From Pyropia haitanensis (lineage: Eukaryota; Rhodophyta; Bangiophyceae; Bangiales; Bangiaceae), in contig SDUX01000002.1 of assembly GCA_008729055.1 (NCBI GenBank), forward strand, positions 2,383,874 through 2,447,873: DNA of 64,000 nt, in the 5' to 3' direction. Shown here one piece after another: positions 43,839 to 54,860 of this stretch; the stretch's first letter is position 1, and each line of letters opens with the position of its first letter. The position numbers and the translations under genes are program-made. The notes under the pieces are model-generated. The model did not search any database, was not told the origin of the DNA, and worked only from the letters and a program-made list of their open reading frames with translations.

Positions 43839-44578
43839 GCGCAGTGGGGTCTAACCCGTGAACCTCTGGCGGCAGTGCGTGCGCCCAAAACAGCCGTTTC
43901 GGGCGCACTCCGACCCCCCAGGAGTGCAAAAATCTGAGCGCACTCGGAGTGCGACCGCCCGATGCACTGGGAGCACTGCTCGCACGCGGCGCAAGCCGTC
44001 TTCGGAATTAGTGGGCGTCCAGCCGCAGTTTCGGCGAAGCACACGACAAGCCCCGAGGTGTGGCACTGTCAGTCGGTTGGATTCACACCTACGAAGGCTC
44101 CTAGCCAATGATATTCTGTCAGGAGATGGAGACATAGTATTTTCGAGTGGGGAACGAGGACATCATTCGCCGTCAATCCCCACGGCCTTGCACGGTCGGC
44201 TCCAATTCGTCGGCTGCCCGGATGCACACGGCGCATGTCAGCCGGACGCACTCGTCGCACTCGGGCTGCGCGTCGACGACCATTTGCACTGCGAATGCGT
44301 CCTTGCGTCCTACAACGTGCTGCAGGTGTGGCGAGAACATCCTCGAGCACGTAGAGGTGCACCAGTATGCCGACCATGACCAGGAAAAGACAGCACGCTC
44401 CGGAACGACGCCAGACTCGTTTAAACGGGCTTTGTGCGCCCTGTGCAGCCAGTGCGAAAAAAAAAACCGCCCTACGGTGTCAAATTCGGCGATTCCGCGG
44501 ACCCGTTGCTCGGCGTGCACGCCCCGCAAGGCCCGATTTTTGATCCTCGCACGGGCCACGGGTTAGACCCCACTGCGC
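43839..44578. mobile_element. 740-bp element with 22-bp perfect terminal inverted repeats
   Basis: The left end 43839-43860 and right end 44557-44578 are exact reverse complements; the core is CAGTGGGGTCTAACCCGTG. The left subterminal region has a hairpin (TGCGCCCAAAAC...GTTTCGGGCGCA, 43882-43910) and repeated GGAGTGC-type motifs. The interior is moderately A+T-rich, with Cys-rich short ORFs on both strands but no recognised transposase. No target-site duplication was found, so superfamily assignment is open; the CAGTG start is compatible with hAT. It is probably a non-autonomous DNA transposon. Confidence 0.75.
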
Positions 44579-44816
44579 AGTGGGGGCCGGCACACGATCG
44601 TTTCGTCATGCCGGGACGTGTACAGTACAGGCGGGGCGCGCGCGGCGGGGGATGGGAGGAGGTCCGTCCACCGCTCGCCGCCAACGCCCGCGTGGGCGGC
44701 TGCTTCTACCAGCGCGGGGGACACGCTCGGCGGACGGCACCGCTTTGACCAGACCTGTGCCCCGGTTGGGCTCACGGCGGTCGCCGCGGCGTCTGCGCGC
44801 CGCCCGTCCGCCGCAG

Positions 44817-44921
44817 TACGTGTACAAGTCAGAGGTGTCGGGCACGGTCGTGGCGGTGTGCCTCGAGGACGGGGACGCGGTCGAGTACGGGCAGAAGCTG
44901 ATGGCCATCCGGCCTGATTAA
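44817..44921 (+). CDS. Second half of a biotinyl/lipoyl carrier domain (gene fragment or last exon)
   Basis: After a splice-acceptor-like CGTCCGCCGCAG (ending 44816), the frame reads YVYKSEVSGTVVAVCLEDGD then AVEYGQKLMAIRPD and TAA 44919-44921. This is the C-terminal half of a biotin carboxyl carrier protein, which normally follows the biotinylated Lys (AMKxMNEIE-A-x-VSG-x-V-x-x-I-x-V-x-D-G-x-P-V-E-Y-G-Q-x-L-x-x-I-x-P-D). BCCP carries CO2 on biotin for fatty-acid synthesis in plastids. The first half with the MKM motif is not found. 44656-44748 has a faint resemblance (RPPLAANARVGGCFYQRGG), and immediately upstream is an inverted-repeat element. It is either the last exon of a gene disrupted by that element, or a relic. 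Confidence 0.55.
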   Translation, partial: YVYKSEVSGTVVAVCLEDGDAVEYGQKLMAIRPD

Positions 44922-47900
44922 CGCCCCGCGCCGCGGCTGAGTACCATCTTGGTGGGAGGCGAGGGCGGGTGAGGGGGAGGGGGGTGCGGACGCTGCACGG
45001 TGCGCGTCTGGTGCGGTGTTTGAGGTGGCGCATTGCTTGCCGAGTGTGCAATTCCGTCTAGCTCTGCGCCTGTTTGCGTGCGCACAAGGCGCATGACCGG
45101 TGCAAACAACCGCGGCTGCCCGTATTTCGTCACGGCAGGTCGCGCGGTGCCGCAAGGACCGCCCACCCCGACCGGTCTGGTGGCGACCGCCTGCGTCACC
45201 CCAAAGGGTGGCGGCTGTGGTACCCCCCCCTCCCCCCACCGCTTGCGCGGTGCCGCGGCGGCCCGCACCTGTACTACCGCAACATCCCCCCGTGGCGCCT
45301 GACATCGTGCTGTGCCGCGGCGGCACCGGTACGTCCTCCCCCGACCGGATTCCGTCCTCTGCCCGACAGCGTCCGTTGACAAGCTCGGCCGGAAGCGAGA
45401 GAAGCGAGCAGGCAGTGCCTCGCGCTGGGCGCTGCAACCCCCGCGCGCTGTCGCCGCGGCTGCTCGCGCCGCCAGCTCCGCCGACACCTGACGCGCCGCC
45501 CGCCACCCGCCGCCGCGGGCGCCACTGGGCGAGCAGCACGGGCGCCGCTGAGCGAACAGCACGGGGCAAACAAGGCAGCAACAGCGGCGGCGTGCGGGAG
45601 GAGAGGGCAGCCCCCACACGTGGATGCCTGTCTGGGAAGGTGAGAAGGGTGGCACTTCCACAGCTGCCGCCGCCGCCTGGGGTCGACCGCCCCGCCGGCG
45701 GAGGCGGATGCCTGTAACGGGCGGCTCGTGCGTGCAGGCGCGGCGGGGGAGGCGTGCCCCACCGTTCGAGTGGGAGATGGGCGGTGGGCTGGGGCAGATG
45801 GCGGATCTTTTATCCGCCGTCGTCGCCGCCGCTGCCTGGAGTAGACGACCGCCGGCCATGGGAGGCGCCGCACGGCGGCTGAATACAAGCGCCACCAATG
45901 AGGAGGACGTGTCCTCAGGAGCACCTCGGCACCCTGTCGCGACCACTCCACTCTCAAACAGTTGGTTCACGGGAGCCGCCGAGGATTCACCCCCCCGCCG
46001 AGGGTGGCGCGTGCCATGGCGGAGGGTGGGGCGGCGGCGAACAGTGGCCGTGGCGGGTGGTGCGCCCACCTGCGCAAGGAGACACTCGGCTCCACGCAGC
46101 CTGTCGGGTGGCGCCGCAATGTTGCTGGATACGAACGCCTGCACTCCCGAGCAGACATGGAGTTGGACGCGTGTTATGGTCTTGTAGACATAGCGCTGCG
46201 GCCGGAGGCTTCGCTAGGCCGCCCAGATGAGACTATCTTGGCTGCCTCGCGTCCGCGGGTCCTGTCAGCCAGTCACCCACCATGGTAGCAGTTGGCAACT
46301 TCTCCAGCCTTAAAGCACTCTTTTTCGGCGCTCTGTGGGAGAGTGTCAGGAGCACTTGCACCCGCGCGAGGTTGAACCACCACACGTGACCCACTTCCTG
46401 CGGTGCCCCACCGCAGAAGGCTGTCCAGTCTGCTCCCTCACCTGCCATCTCGCCCACTACCCTGCATCCTTTCGGGCGTGATGCGACACTTCCCCGTTAT
46501 GAAAGGGTGTGCATACTTGGCACAACCCAACTGAGATGAGTAGGCGCGCGCTCGGCTCTTGGAATCGCGATGCGAGAGATCTCGTCCAGTCTACCGCACT
46601 TCTCGACTCATGGAGCTGCGGCCGGAAGATGCAGCGAGATACAGCAATTTACACACCTGCGTTTTCTCGGAGGCGCCGCACTACCGGCAGTGAATGCTCC
46701 GGCAACGGCAAGGGGCTGTCTGGGTGACGCCCCAGGCTGCAGTCACGCGGCCCCGAGGCGATACGTCACTCGTCGACGGCGCGCTTTGGGGTCCCCGCCC
46801 ACGAGGGTGCCCCCATGAATCAGGCGCTGGTCGCCAAACCAATTGGGACACTGCGAACGGTCCTGACAGTTGGGAGATAATCCTGACACTTGGGGCTAGA
46901 GGGGGAGGGTGCCTGGGTAGAGTCGGGTCATGCGTCAACGACCTGGCCCGTAGCAGTGGACCGCCTGCACGTTAAGGAGTATTGGACAGCCTGCTCCAAC
47001 CGCCCTCAAACAGACGTGGCACTGCAGTCCCCTGTGGCCCAATGGGCGCGCCCACTGCCAGCACGGCTCTCTCTCTCCCGGTGCGTGGCAGGCTGGCCGC
47101 GCAGCCAGCCTGCCCCTGTCTACGCTCGACAGGGACCCCCGCACGAGTGCCACGCAGGACGACGAGGCGCCAGCCGAAGTCGAGCGGACGCGCGAACACG
47201 AGCCGGTAGCCCCAATCTGACCAGCCCGATCACCCAGGCGGCGTGGCGCGCCGCAGTTCGTGCTGGCCATCCGCCGGCGCGGGCCCCATTCCCCGCCGGA
47301 GGCCGTGGCGTGTTCGTGGTGCCGCGCCGGAGAGCGTCAGCCGCACCCCCGCCGCCCATCTGAGGGTCTCTACCCGGCGCGAGTCCTTGTTGGGTCTTCC
47401 CGCATCCACGGTGGAGCTCCGGCAATCTTGCACGCACTGGCGCGAATCCCGTCTTGGTCAGACCGGTCGCCCGTCGAGGGCTCGTGCCCGTTGCGCAAGC
47501 GGCGGGCGGTGCGCCGCGTCGGATCACGGCCACGGCCGTTTCGCGATGGGGATCAGGCGGCCGAGGTTCGGCGCCGTAGCAACCTCCTCCTGCAAGGCAA
47601 ATCACGGCTCTCTCTCTGCCCTCCCTCGCCCCCCCCCACCGTACCACACAGGTGAAGCCGGTGTACCGGCAATGGAAGGTGCCTGGGGGACTGGAGGCGG
47701 ATTGAAAGAGTGATGATGGAGCCCTCCAGGGCGGGGGGGTGGCTATGGCCCACGCATACAGAGTGATGAGGAGAGGTTGAGCAACTACGGCGCTAGGGCG
47801 CAGAGGACGCACCTCGTCGCGGACCCTCCCCCAGGCGGGACCCAGACTGGCCCACCAGGTGCCGGCAGTGTCTGTCCCGCCGCCGCCACCGAAGTGGCCC

Positions 47901-48451
47901 GGCCGGCAGGGTGCCGCCGCTGATGACAAGTGCCAACCGCACACTGGCCATCGGGTCGGGTCGGGGCTGGCCCCGAGTCCTTCCCCGCCCTTCCCCGCCC
48001 CTCTCTCCCCAGCCACGTGCTCTGCAGCAGCCAGCCGCAGCTAGCATAGAGGCGGCTTTGATTGGCGTGGCGGGCAAGCCCAGCGCGCGGACAGCGCCAG
48101 ACGTGCGGCTGCCCCCCCTCCCCACCCCCCCCCCTCTCCCCACGAAGCCATTTCGGCAGGCAAATAGCGTGTTGCTACGCTCGGCACGAAGACCGCCAAG
48201 ACGCTCCCGCCGTCCCCCCCCCCTCTGGCAGTGCGTGCTGACGTGCGCTGCCCGGCTCGGGGCCCAGATTGGCGGGGAGGCGCGGGGGGGGGCGTGGGCC
48301 TTGTACACATGCGCGGTGGCCATGGAGGCGGGTCGAGCCGACTGCCAGTGGCATCCCGACTGGACTGGGTCGCAGCAGCGGGTTGGTCTGTGCGGCCACG
48401 GGGGCAGCCATCGCCCCAGGTTCTCCCCCCCTCCGCACCCCCCCCACCGCC
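44922..48451. other. 3.5-kb gene-poor region
   Basis: Mixed base composition, richer in A+T than the coding blocks, with many short ORFs in all frames and no domain or consistent codon pattern. The ORF at 47120-48016 (-, 298 codons) is the longest but looks random. No inverted-repeat ends, tRNA boxes or tandem repeats stood out. It may be decayed transposon sequence. Confidence 0.35.
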
Positions 48452-48458
48452 TATAAAT
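48452..48458 (+). promoter_or_regulatory. TATA box of the C2H2 gene (TATAAAT)
   Basis: TATAAAT directly after a C-rich block, 313 bases before the ATG at 48771, with a C/T-rich leader between. It is the clearest core promoter in the window. Confidence 0.6.
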
Positions 48459-48770
48459 GCTACATTGCGCCGCCACGGGGACGCACCAGAAGCCCATCAC
48501 GTATCCGCTGAGAGCCACCAGGGAAGGTCGACCGACGTCGAGCGCCGTTACGCTGCCCACTTCCTGAGCTCCCCCCCAACCCCACCTCACGCACACACCT
48601 GTACCGTTGCAGCCCGCCGCAGTTCACCGACGCGCTCATCTGCTGCCCCCACTCCTCTCCCCTTCACTCCGCCTTGTATCTCCTGCCAAAGAGGACCCGC
48701 TCATCGCCGCGCCTGCCCTCTGCGCAGCTCCTCCAAGAGACCATCGCCAGTGTGCTGCTTCGACGCGACG

Positions 48771-49578
48771 ATGGACCTCCTCCTCGACGCCGTGCCGCTC
48801 TCCCTCTACGACGACGAGCTGCTAGCCGGGTTTGAGCACGCCGGCGACGACCCCCTCGGGGGCGCCGCCCTTCCCCGCTCCCCGTCGCTGTCGCCGCCGC
48901 CGTCCTCTGAGCCGCCGCCCACCGTCGTCGGTGTGGCCGGCCCGGCCGCCGACGACCGCGCCGGCTGCGACACGGCGTCACCAGAGGCGGCGGCCGGCCT
49001 TGCCGCCGACGTGAAGTTGGCGCTTGCCCACCTGAGCGCCACCGTGCCGCCGCCGCCGCCCGTCGACTGCTTCTTTGCGGCCGGCCCGCCGCCAAAGGTG
49101 CCAGCCGTGGCGGCGGCGGCGACGGTGGCGGCGGTCGCACCCCCTCCGCCCGCCATCGCCGAAGCCGCCGTCGCGTGGGCCGCGTCTGCCCGCGCTGACG
49201 CCGCCGCCGCCACGGGAGTGGCACCCCCCCCCCCGGCGTGGCCGCCGGCGGCGTCCGCTTCTTCTGCTGCCGTCGTCGCCGCCGCTGCCGAGGCGACCCG
49301 CCAGCCGTGGGTGGTGGCTTCCCCACCGCCGCCCGCTGCACTGGAACGACCTGCCGCGCCGTGGACAGTGCCAGTAGCGGTACCGCCGGCATCAGCGGGC
49401 ACCTGTGCAGACGCGGGGATTGTCTACGCGGGATCACCTGACGGCAGCCGCAGCGACTGGGCGGCGGCGGCCGCCGCGTCACCCCGCAGCCCGACGAGCG
49501 TCTTTTACGGCGGCCTGGGCGGCACGCCGAGCACCGCCACGACGCCAACGGCGCCAGCAACAACATCAACGGCGGCCA

Positions 49579-49620
<42 letters not shown>

Positions 49621-50225
49621 CTGGCGGGCCCGCCTTCCCCGCTGTCTCCCCCCCCACCCCCTCCTTCACTTCGGCCATCACGGCGGCGGCGTCTTCCCCG
49701 TCGGCAGTGGACCCCGCGCTGGGCGCCACCGCCAGCGGCGGGGCCGCCACCACGACGGCCGCGTCGGTCCCCCCCCCCCGGCGGTACCCGTGCCACCTGT
49801 GCGCGCGCTCCTTTACCGAAAACTCCAACCGCAAGAAGCACGTCGCGACCGTCCACCTCAACCTCCGCGGCTACGCGTGCGCCCGCTGCGACGCGGCGTT
49901 TGCGGCGCGGTGCAACCTCGCCAAGCACGTCGCGACTGTCCACCAGCGCTGCCGCCCGCACGCGTGTGGCGTGTGTGGGAGCGCGTTTGGGGAGCGCAAC
50001 AAGCGGGACAAGCACCTGCGGACGGTGCACGGGGGGGAGAAGCCGCACCCGTGTGGCTCATGCGGGCGGCCGTTCGGCCAAAAGTCCGACCTGCTGCGCC
50101 ACGTCCGCGTCGTGCACGAGGCGCACCGGCCGCACGCGTGTGGGGTGTGTGGCAAGGGATTCGGGCGCCGCGGCTCGCTGGTGCACCACATGGCGCAGGC
50201 GCACCCGCCGCCGCCGGCCACCTGA
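48771..50225 (+). CDS. Five-finger C2H2 zinc-finger protein
   Basis: 484 residues, uninterrupted, from ATG 48771 (GACGATGG) to TGA 50223-50225. The N-terminus MDLLLDAVPLSLYDDELLAGFEHAG is acidic and hydrophobic, like a short activation-type segment. Residues 60-335 are Ala/Pro-rich and probably disordered. Five consecutive fingers fill 340-478: YPCHLCARSFTENSNRKKH-ATVH, YACARCDAAFAARCNLAKH-ATVH, HACGVCGSAFGERNKRDKH-RTVH, HPCGSCGRPFGQKSDLLRH-RVVH and HACGVCGKGFGRRGSLVHH-AQAH. Each has C-x2-C-x12-H-x3-H spacing and short H-link-like joins, so sequence-specific DNA binding in the nucleus is expected. Target genes cannot be predicted. There are no introns; a T12 run at 50303-50314 lies in the 3' region. 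Confidence 0.92.
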
Positions 50226-50984
50226 CGCACACCGCCACGACGGAGGGGGGGGGGACGAGCGGCGACGGGCGGCGGGTGTTTTTTTGGGCGGCCGTTCGTG
50301 TGTTTTTTTTTTTTCGTGTCGTGGCTGGCTTTGGGGGTGGGTGGGCGAGTGGCGGCGACCCGCCACGCGGGGGGTGGCGCGCCGCCTTGGGCGGCGGCGA
50401 CCGCTGCCGCCGCCGCCGCCGTGAGCGCCAAACGTTGCTAACTGACGATGAGGACGCAGTCGAGGCCAGAAACGGGGGGTCGGTATGGAGTGCGGCACCT
50501 CCACGCCGCTCATCCTTCTCCTCCGCTCCCCCCCCCCCCAGCCTGCACGTGCAGGCACACCCGCGGGCCGAGGCGAGCAACCAAACAACAAAAACAAAAG
50601 AGGCAGACTCAGGGTGAAGGGCAGCGGGACGGCGCGCCCCGTAGCCGCGTCCGTGCACCCCGAGCCCTCCGCCGACCCACATCCGCCTCGCTCCCCTCTG
50701 CGCCGCCGTCCACCCTCCCCACATATGTACAAGCACCCGACGGACGAGCACGAAAGCGGCGGGGGCAGCCACGGCTGGCAGCCGCAGCGGTTGCCGTTTG
50801 CTGGCGCTGGCGGCCGAGACCAACGCCCGCCAGCCGCCAGCCGGGGTGGGCAACCATACCCCACAGGCTGGCGGCACACACGCGTCACGTGCGACTGTGT
50901 AGGGGCACAACGCCCGCCCCCCCCCCCTCCGGCACACACCACCGGCTGCACAGCGCAACCCGCAGCGGCAGCCCCCCGCGCGCC
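50226..50984. other. Convergent spacer after the C2H2 gene
   Basis: 3' flanks of the C2H2 gene (+) and the uncharacterised - strand gene. T-runs at 50279-50285 and 50303-50314. No gene recognised. Confidence 0.4.
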
Positions 50985-53483
50985 TCACAGCAGCCGCCGC
51001 GGCCCCGTGGACTGCTGGTTGAGCAGCTCCTTCACCGGCACAACACACACAAACGTGGCGGCCTCGTACAGGTGCGCCTCCGCGGCGGGCACGTCCAGCC
51101 ACAGCCCAACGTCCACCCCCACCGACCGCACAAACGCGCGCGGCGGCGGCGGCGCCTCGCGGGACGTTTCCGTAATCCCCGCCGCCGCGACTGGCGGCGG
51201 CAGCCCGAGTACCGACGCCGCCACGGCGACCGCGTCGGGCAGCGCCGCGGCGGTGCCGCGTGCGGCGGCGGCGGCGGCCGCGCCGCCGTCTGAGCGCAGC
51301 GTCAGGGTGTACCGCCATGGCGCGGCGGCGGTCGGCCCCGCGGCGAGCTCCCACGTCAGCCCCGCTGCGGCGGCGGCGGCGAGCCCCGGCGCCAGCACCA
51401 CCACCGCGCCGCTCGTAAAGCGCGGCACCACCCCAGCCGCCAGCCGCACCTGCAGGACGGGCGGGTAGGGCGTGGCGGCGGCGGCCGGCCGCTCCGCCGC
51501 CCCAGCCGCGCCGGGTGCCCAGCCGCGGGCCGCCGCCGGCAGCGGCGGCGGCGCCGACGCGGCGGCCGCCGCGGCCGCCGCGGCGACCGCCGCGTCGGCA
51601 ACGCCCGCCGCGGTGGCCGCGCGTGGGGCGCCGCCCCACGGCGCGCGCAGCGGCACGCCGCCGACCCTGCCACCCCCCACCGACGACAGCGGCGACGGCG
51701 GCGCGCGCGCGACGCGGCGGGCGGCGGCGGCGGCGCCCGCCGCGCGCCGTGGCGCGCGCCGCGGCGGCGGCGGCGACGCGACGGCCAGCCCGTCCACCCC
51801 CCCCGCCGCCTTGCCAGTCGAGGACCGCCGCTTGGCCACCCCCCCCGACCCGTGCTGCGGGTACCGCAGCGCGCGCATCAGCGCCGCGTGCGGCGTCAGC
51901 AGCAGCGCCGGCGGCACGCCAATCGCCGTAATGACGGGGCGTCCCCCCCCCCCCTCGTCCCCGTCCCCGCCGCCACCGCCGCCGCCGCCGCCGTCCGCGG
52001 CACTCGCAGGCCGTGTGACGAGGCGCACGCCCAGCGCGGCGGCGGCACGCCGGTTGAGCAGCCGCCCGAGCAGCACCTTGTCATCGTCACTAAATGCGGC
52101 CGCCGCCCCCGGCGGCGCCTCGGACGGCGCCCACGCCGGCCGGTCGGGCGCGTCGACGCCCGCCGGCGGTGCCGCCCCGGCCGCGACCGCCCCCCCCGGC
52201 AGCAGCGACACGGCCAGGCGGAGGCGAAAAAAGCGGAGCGAAAAGACGCGGAGGCCGCGGCCGCCCCCCTCTGGGTCCAGCGGCGGGTCGTCCCCTCCCT
52301 CCGCCCCCGCCCCCGCCCCCCCCCCTGGCGGCTCGTCCACGTTGGTGGCGGCGAGGAAGGCGGCGACGGCGGCGGGTGCAAACGCGGCGGTCTGGCCGAC
52401 GGTCGCGACCGCCGCCGCGCGGCGTGTCTCGATGCGCGCCGCCTTTGGCGAGCGGAGGCCAAAGACCGCCCGCGCCCAAAAGCCAATCCGCTTGGCCGCC
52501 ATCGCCGCCACCACCGCCGCCGTCGGCGCGTCGTCGAGGGGGGGAGGGGGGCCGGGCGTACCCGCCGACGGGGCCGCCGCGGCCGCCGAGGGCGCCCCGA
52601 CACTGGGGCGGGGGGTGCCCGCCGCGGCGGTGGAGGTGGTCCCGTCTGGCGCGGACTCGCCGCCGTCACCCCCCTCCCCCTCTCCCCCCCCCGCCGCACC
52701 CTCCTCCTCCCCAGGCACGGCCGGCGCGACCAGCGGCGCCAGCTGCAGCAGCGCATTGTGCACGAGCGAGCGGGGCAGGAAGACTGTCGCCTTGGTCTTG
52801 GCCTCGTCAAAGTCCACCGCCAGCACCGCCCGCGCCAGCAGCCGCAGCCGCGCCTCGGTGTCGAGGGTGGACAGGGCCACGTCCGCCGCCGCGACGGGGC
52901 GGGGGACGCCCGCCACCGCCGCCGTTGGGACGGCCGCGGCGACCGCGGCGGCGACGGCCGCCGACGCTGCCGCGGCAGCGGCGGCGGCGGGGTCCTCCTC
53001 GGTGACGACAGAGTCGGCGGGGGGGGGAGAGGGGGGGCCAGGAGGCGTCCCGCCGTCCGCGGCCGCCACCTCCTCCTCCCCCTCCTCCTCCTCCCCCTCC
53101 TCCTCCTCCTCCTCCTCCTCCTCCCCCTCCTCGCCCTCCTCGCCCTCCTCCTCCCCCTCCTCCCCCCCCTCCCCCTCCTCCCCCCCCTCCCCCTCCCCCC
53201 CCCCCTCCCCCCCTCAACGTCAGTCCCCATTACCGCGGCGCCCCCCCCGCTCCCCCCCCGGCACTCCCCCCCCCCTCCCCCCCTTCAACGTCAGTCCCCA
53301 TTACAGCGGCGCCCCCCCCGCCCCCCCCGCCGGCACTCCCCCCCCCTCGGCACCCCCCTCCCCCGCCGCCGCCGACGCCAACGGCAGCGGCTCATCCGAC
53401 GCGGCCGGCGACGCGCCGTCGGCGGCGGCGGCAACGGCGGCGGCGGCGGCGGCGGCGGCCGCCACCACCGCCGCGCCGTCCAT
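50985..53483 (-). CDS. Uncharacterised protein of about 800 residues
   Basis: 694 codons are open without interruption from about 53069 to TGA 50985-50987. Upstream, the frame can be followed through an acidic Glu/Gly-rich tract (53070-53200), VMGTDVEGG (ATG 53230), and a candidate start ATG 53483 (GCCCATGGAC: MDGAAVVAAAA...PAASDEPLPLASAAAGEGG); indels at C runs are needed. Conserved-looking segments: LDTEARLRLLARAVLAVDFDEAK, KATVFLPRSLVHNALLQLAPLV, AAKRIGFWARAVFGLRSPKAARIE, LRVFSLRFFRLRLAVSLLP, DDDKVLLGRLLNRRAAAALGVRLV, PVITAIGVPPALLLTPHAALMRALRYPQ, YPPVLQVRLAAGVVPRF and the C-terminus AEAHLYEAATFVCVVPVKELLNQ. No signal peptide, membrane helix or catalytic motif is obvious. The non-repetitive stretches argue for a real, folded protein. 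I do not recognise the family. Confidence 0.65.
53216..53350. repeat. Tandem duplication of a roughly 70-bp unit around a start-like ATG
   Basis: CAACGTCAGTCCCCATTAC begins at 53217 and again at about 53286, each followed by (c/a)gcggcg, a C run, ccggcactcc and another C run. The two copies differ by a few substitutions and run lengths. On the - strand each contains ATGGGGACTGACGTTGA. Confidence 0.85.
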
Positions 53484-53863
53484 GGGCGGCGCGCAAGCGG
53501 GGGCTGGGGGGGGCGGGGGGGGGGCAGGGCGGTGGGTGGTCGTGAACAAGAGGGGGGGGGCGGGCGGGCGGACGTGGCGGAGGGAGGGGGGGGGAGGGGG
53601 GGAAGGGGCGGGGGAGCGCCAGGGTGTAGAGGAGGGGGGGGAGCGGAAGCAGAGGGAGCGCGGAGGGGGGGGGGGGGAGTGGGAGCCAGCGGGGGGGGGG
53701 AGAGGGGGCGGACGCGCGGAACAGAGCCGCGCGGCGTCGGTGGGGGCGGCGTCGGTTTTGGCGGGCTGCTGGTCACCACGCCCAGCCAAGGAAGGACATC
53801 TGGGTCAGAACGGATGCATCTTATTGGTTAAAAAAACCCCACCACACCCGACAGACAGCGCAG

Positions 53864-54847
53864 TAGTGTTGTGCAATCTGTCTGACGGAAATTGTTTCTC
53901 CTGTCATTCCTGTCGCTTTCCAAGACAGAGGGGAAAGAGAGCAGGTTGGAGAGGGCGTCAGGCCTCCACTGTCAAGAACTACCAGCAGCGTTCGAGAGAA
54001 CTTTTGGAGTATTTTCGTCTGATCGCCGGCTCTCACGGCGGTGGCTGAGTCGGGGACGTCCGCCCCCCCTCCTTCCATGGCGACGCCCATCCACGGTGCG
54101 CCCCGCCCCCCCCCCCGTCCCTCCCCGGTGGTGATCTGACTTCACCCACATGCCCGGTGCCTGCCTCCTCACCCGTCCCCCTCCCCCCCCCTCGTCCGAC
54201 GCCCCGCGGTCGCATGCGGCCCCCACGGGTATCCTCTGCGCCACCCCCGCAACCCCCTTCACCCCACCCCCGCCCACCCCCCGCCCCACCCTCCCCTCCA
54301 GGGATTGCCCGCCGGTCGAGCCAGATGCACACGACCTCCCGATCGCCGCCAGCATGTCCGGAAACTGAGATAATGCATGCTCGCAATGGCGTAGGTGGCC
54401 CTCCATACGAGTGATGTTGTCATAAAGGGAGTACACGCACGCGTCAGCACCGCAGGTCAGAGTCCTCCGGCCATCTCGAACGATCACCTTCACAAAGCGG
54501 TACACCGGTCGCTGCTGTCGGGGTGCTCGTACAGGATGAGGGGTCACGTTGACGTCAGCTTTGCCGTCGTGGGCGGCTCCTCGCAGGCGTGGGCAGCCTC
54601 TGCGAGAAGCTGGTCGGATGCGGTGCGTCCGACCAGCACGGCAAGTCGGCGCCGTTCCGACCAGCGCGCTGGGCGGACTTCGCGTACTGCCGTCGCCTTT
54701 TGAAGGTCATTCCGCGTCAAACGCCACGTGTCGGAAGGAAAGGGAAAGAAAGTAAATGTCAGGAAATCGTGCCTCACGGGGTCGTGCGGAGGGGTGCTTG
54801 ACATGTCAAGGAAATTTCCATACGTGGCGGACAGATGCACAACACTA
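53864..54847. mobile_element. Decayed hAT-type transposon with BED finger
   Basis: Ends are inverted copies of TAGTGTTGTGCATCTGTC (right, 54830-54847; the left copy 53864-53882 has one extra A). TAG(T)G termini are typical of hAT elements. On the - strand the element encodes a BED zinc finger, the usual N-terminus of hAT transposases, but no catalytic RNase H-like region or dimerisation domain is visible. No 8-bp target-site duplication was found (flanks CAGCGCAG and CCCCGTTG), so the element is old or one end is altered. It ends 13 bases before the next inverted-repeat element. Confidence 0.7.
54329..54547 (-). pseudogene. BED zinc-finger remnant of a hAT transposase
   Basis: The frame reads VYRFVKVIVRDGRRTLTCGADACVYSLYDNITRMEGHLRHCEHALSQFPDML. 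The pattern C-x4-C ... N-x-TRM-E-x-HL-x-HC matches BED fingers of hAT transposases, which bind transposon ends. The frame has no ATG (it opens with GTG). After about 73 residues it becomes unrelated GC-rich sequence, so it is a fragment. Confidence 0.6.
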
Positions 54848-54860
54848 CCCCGTTGCCTTC

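Noticed and set aside
44173..44559. Cys-rich ORFs on both strands of the 43.8-44.6 kb element as a zinc-binding transposase
   Set aside because: CxxC pairs occur on both strands by chance in this composition, and no transposase core is visible.
47120..48016. 298-codon ORF on the - strand
   Set aside because: No similarity to known motifs, no codon-position bias, several overlapping ORFs of equal quality.
53856..54855. 8-bp target-site duplication for the BED-finger hAT element
   Set aside because: The flanking octamers CAGCGCAG and CCCCGTTG do not match, so a duplication cannot be claimed.
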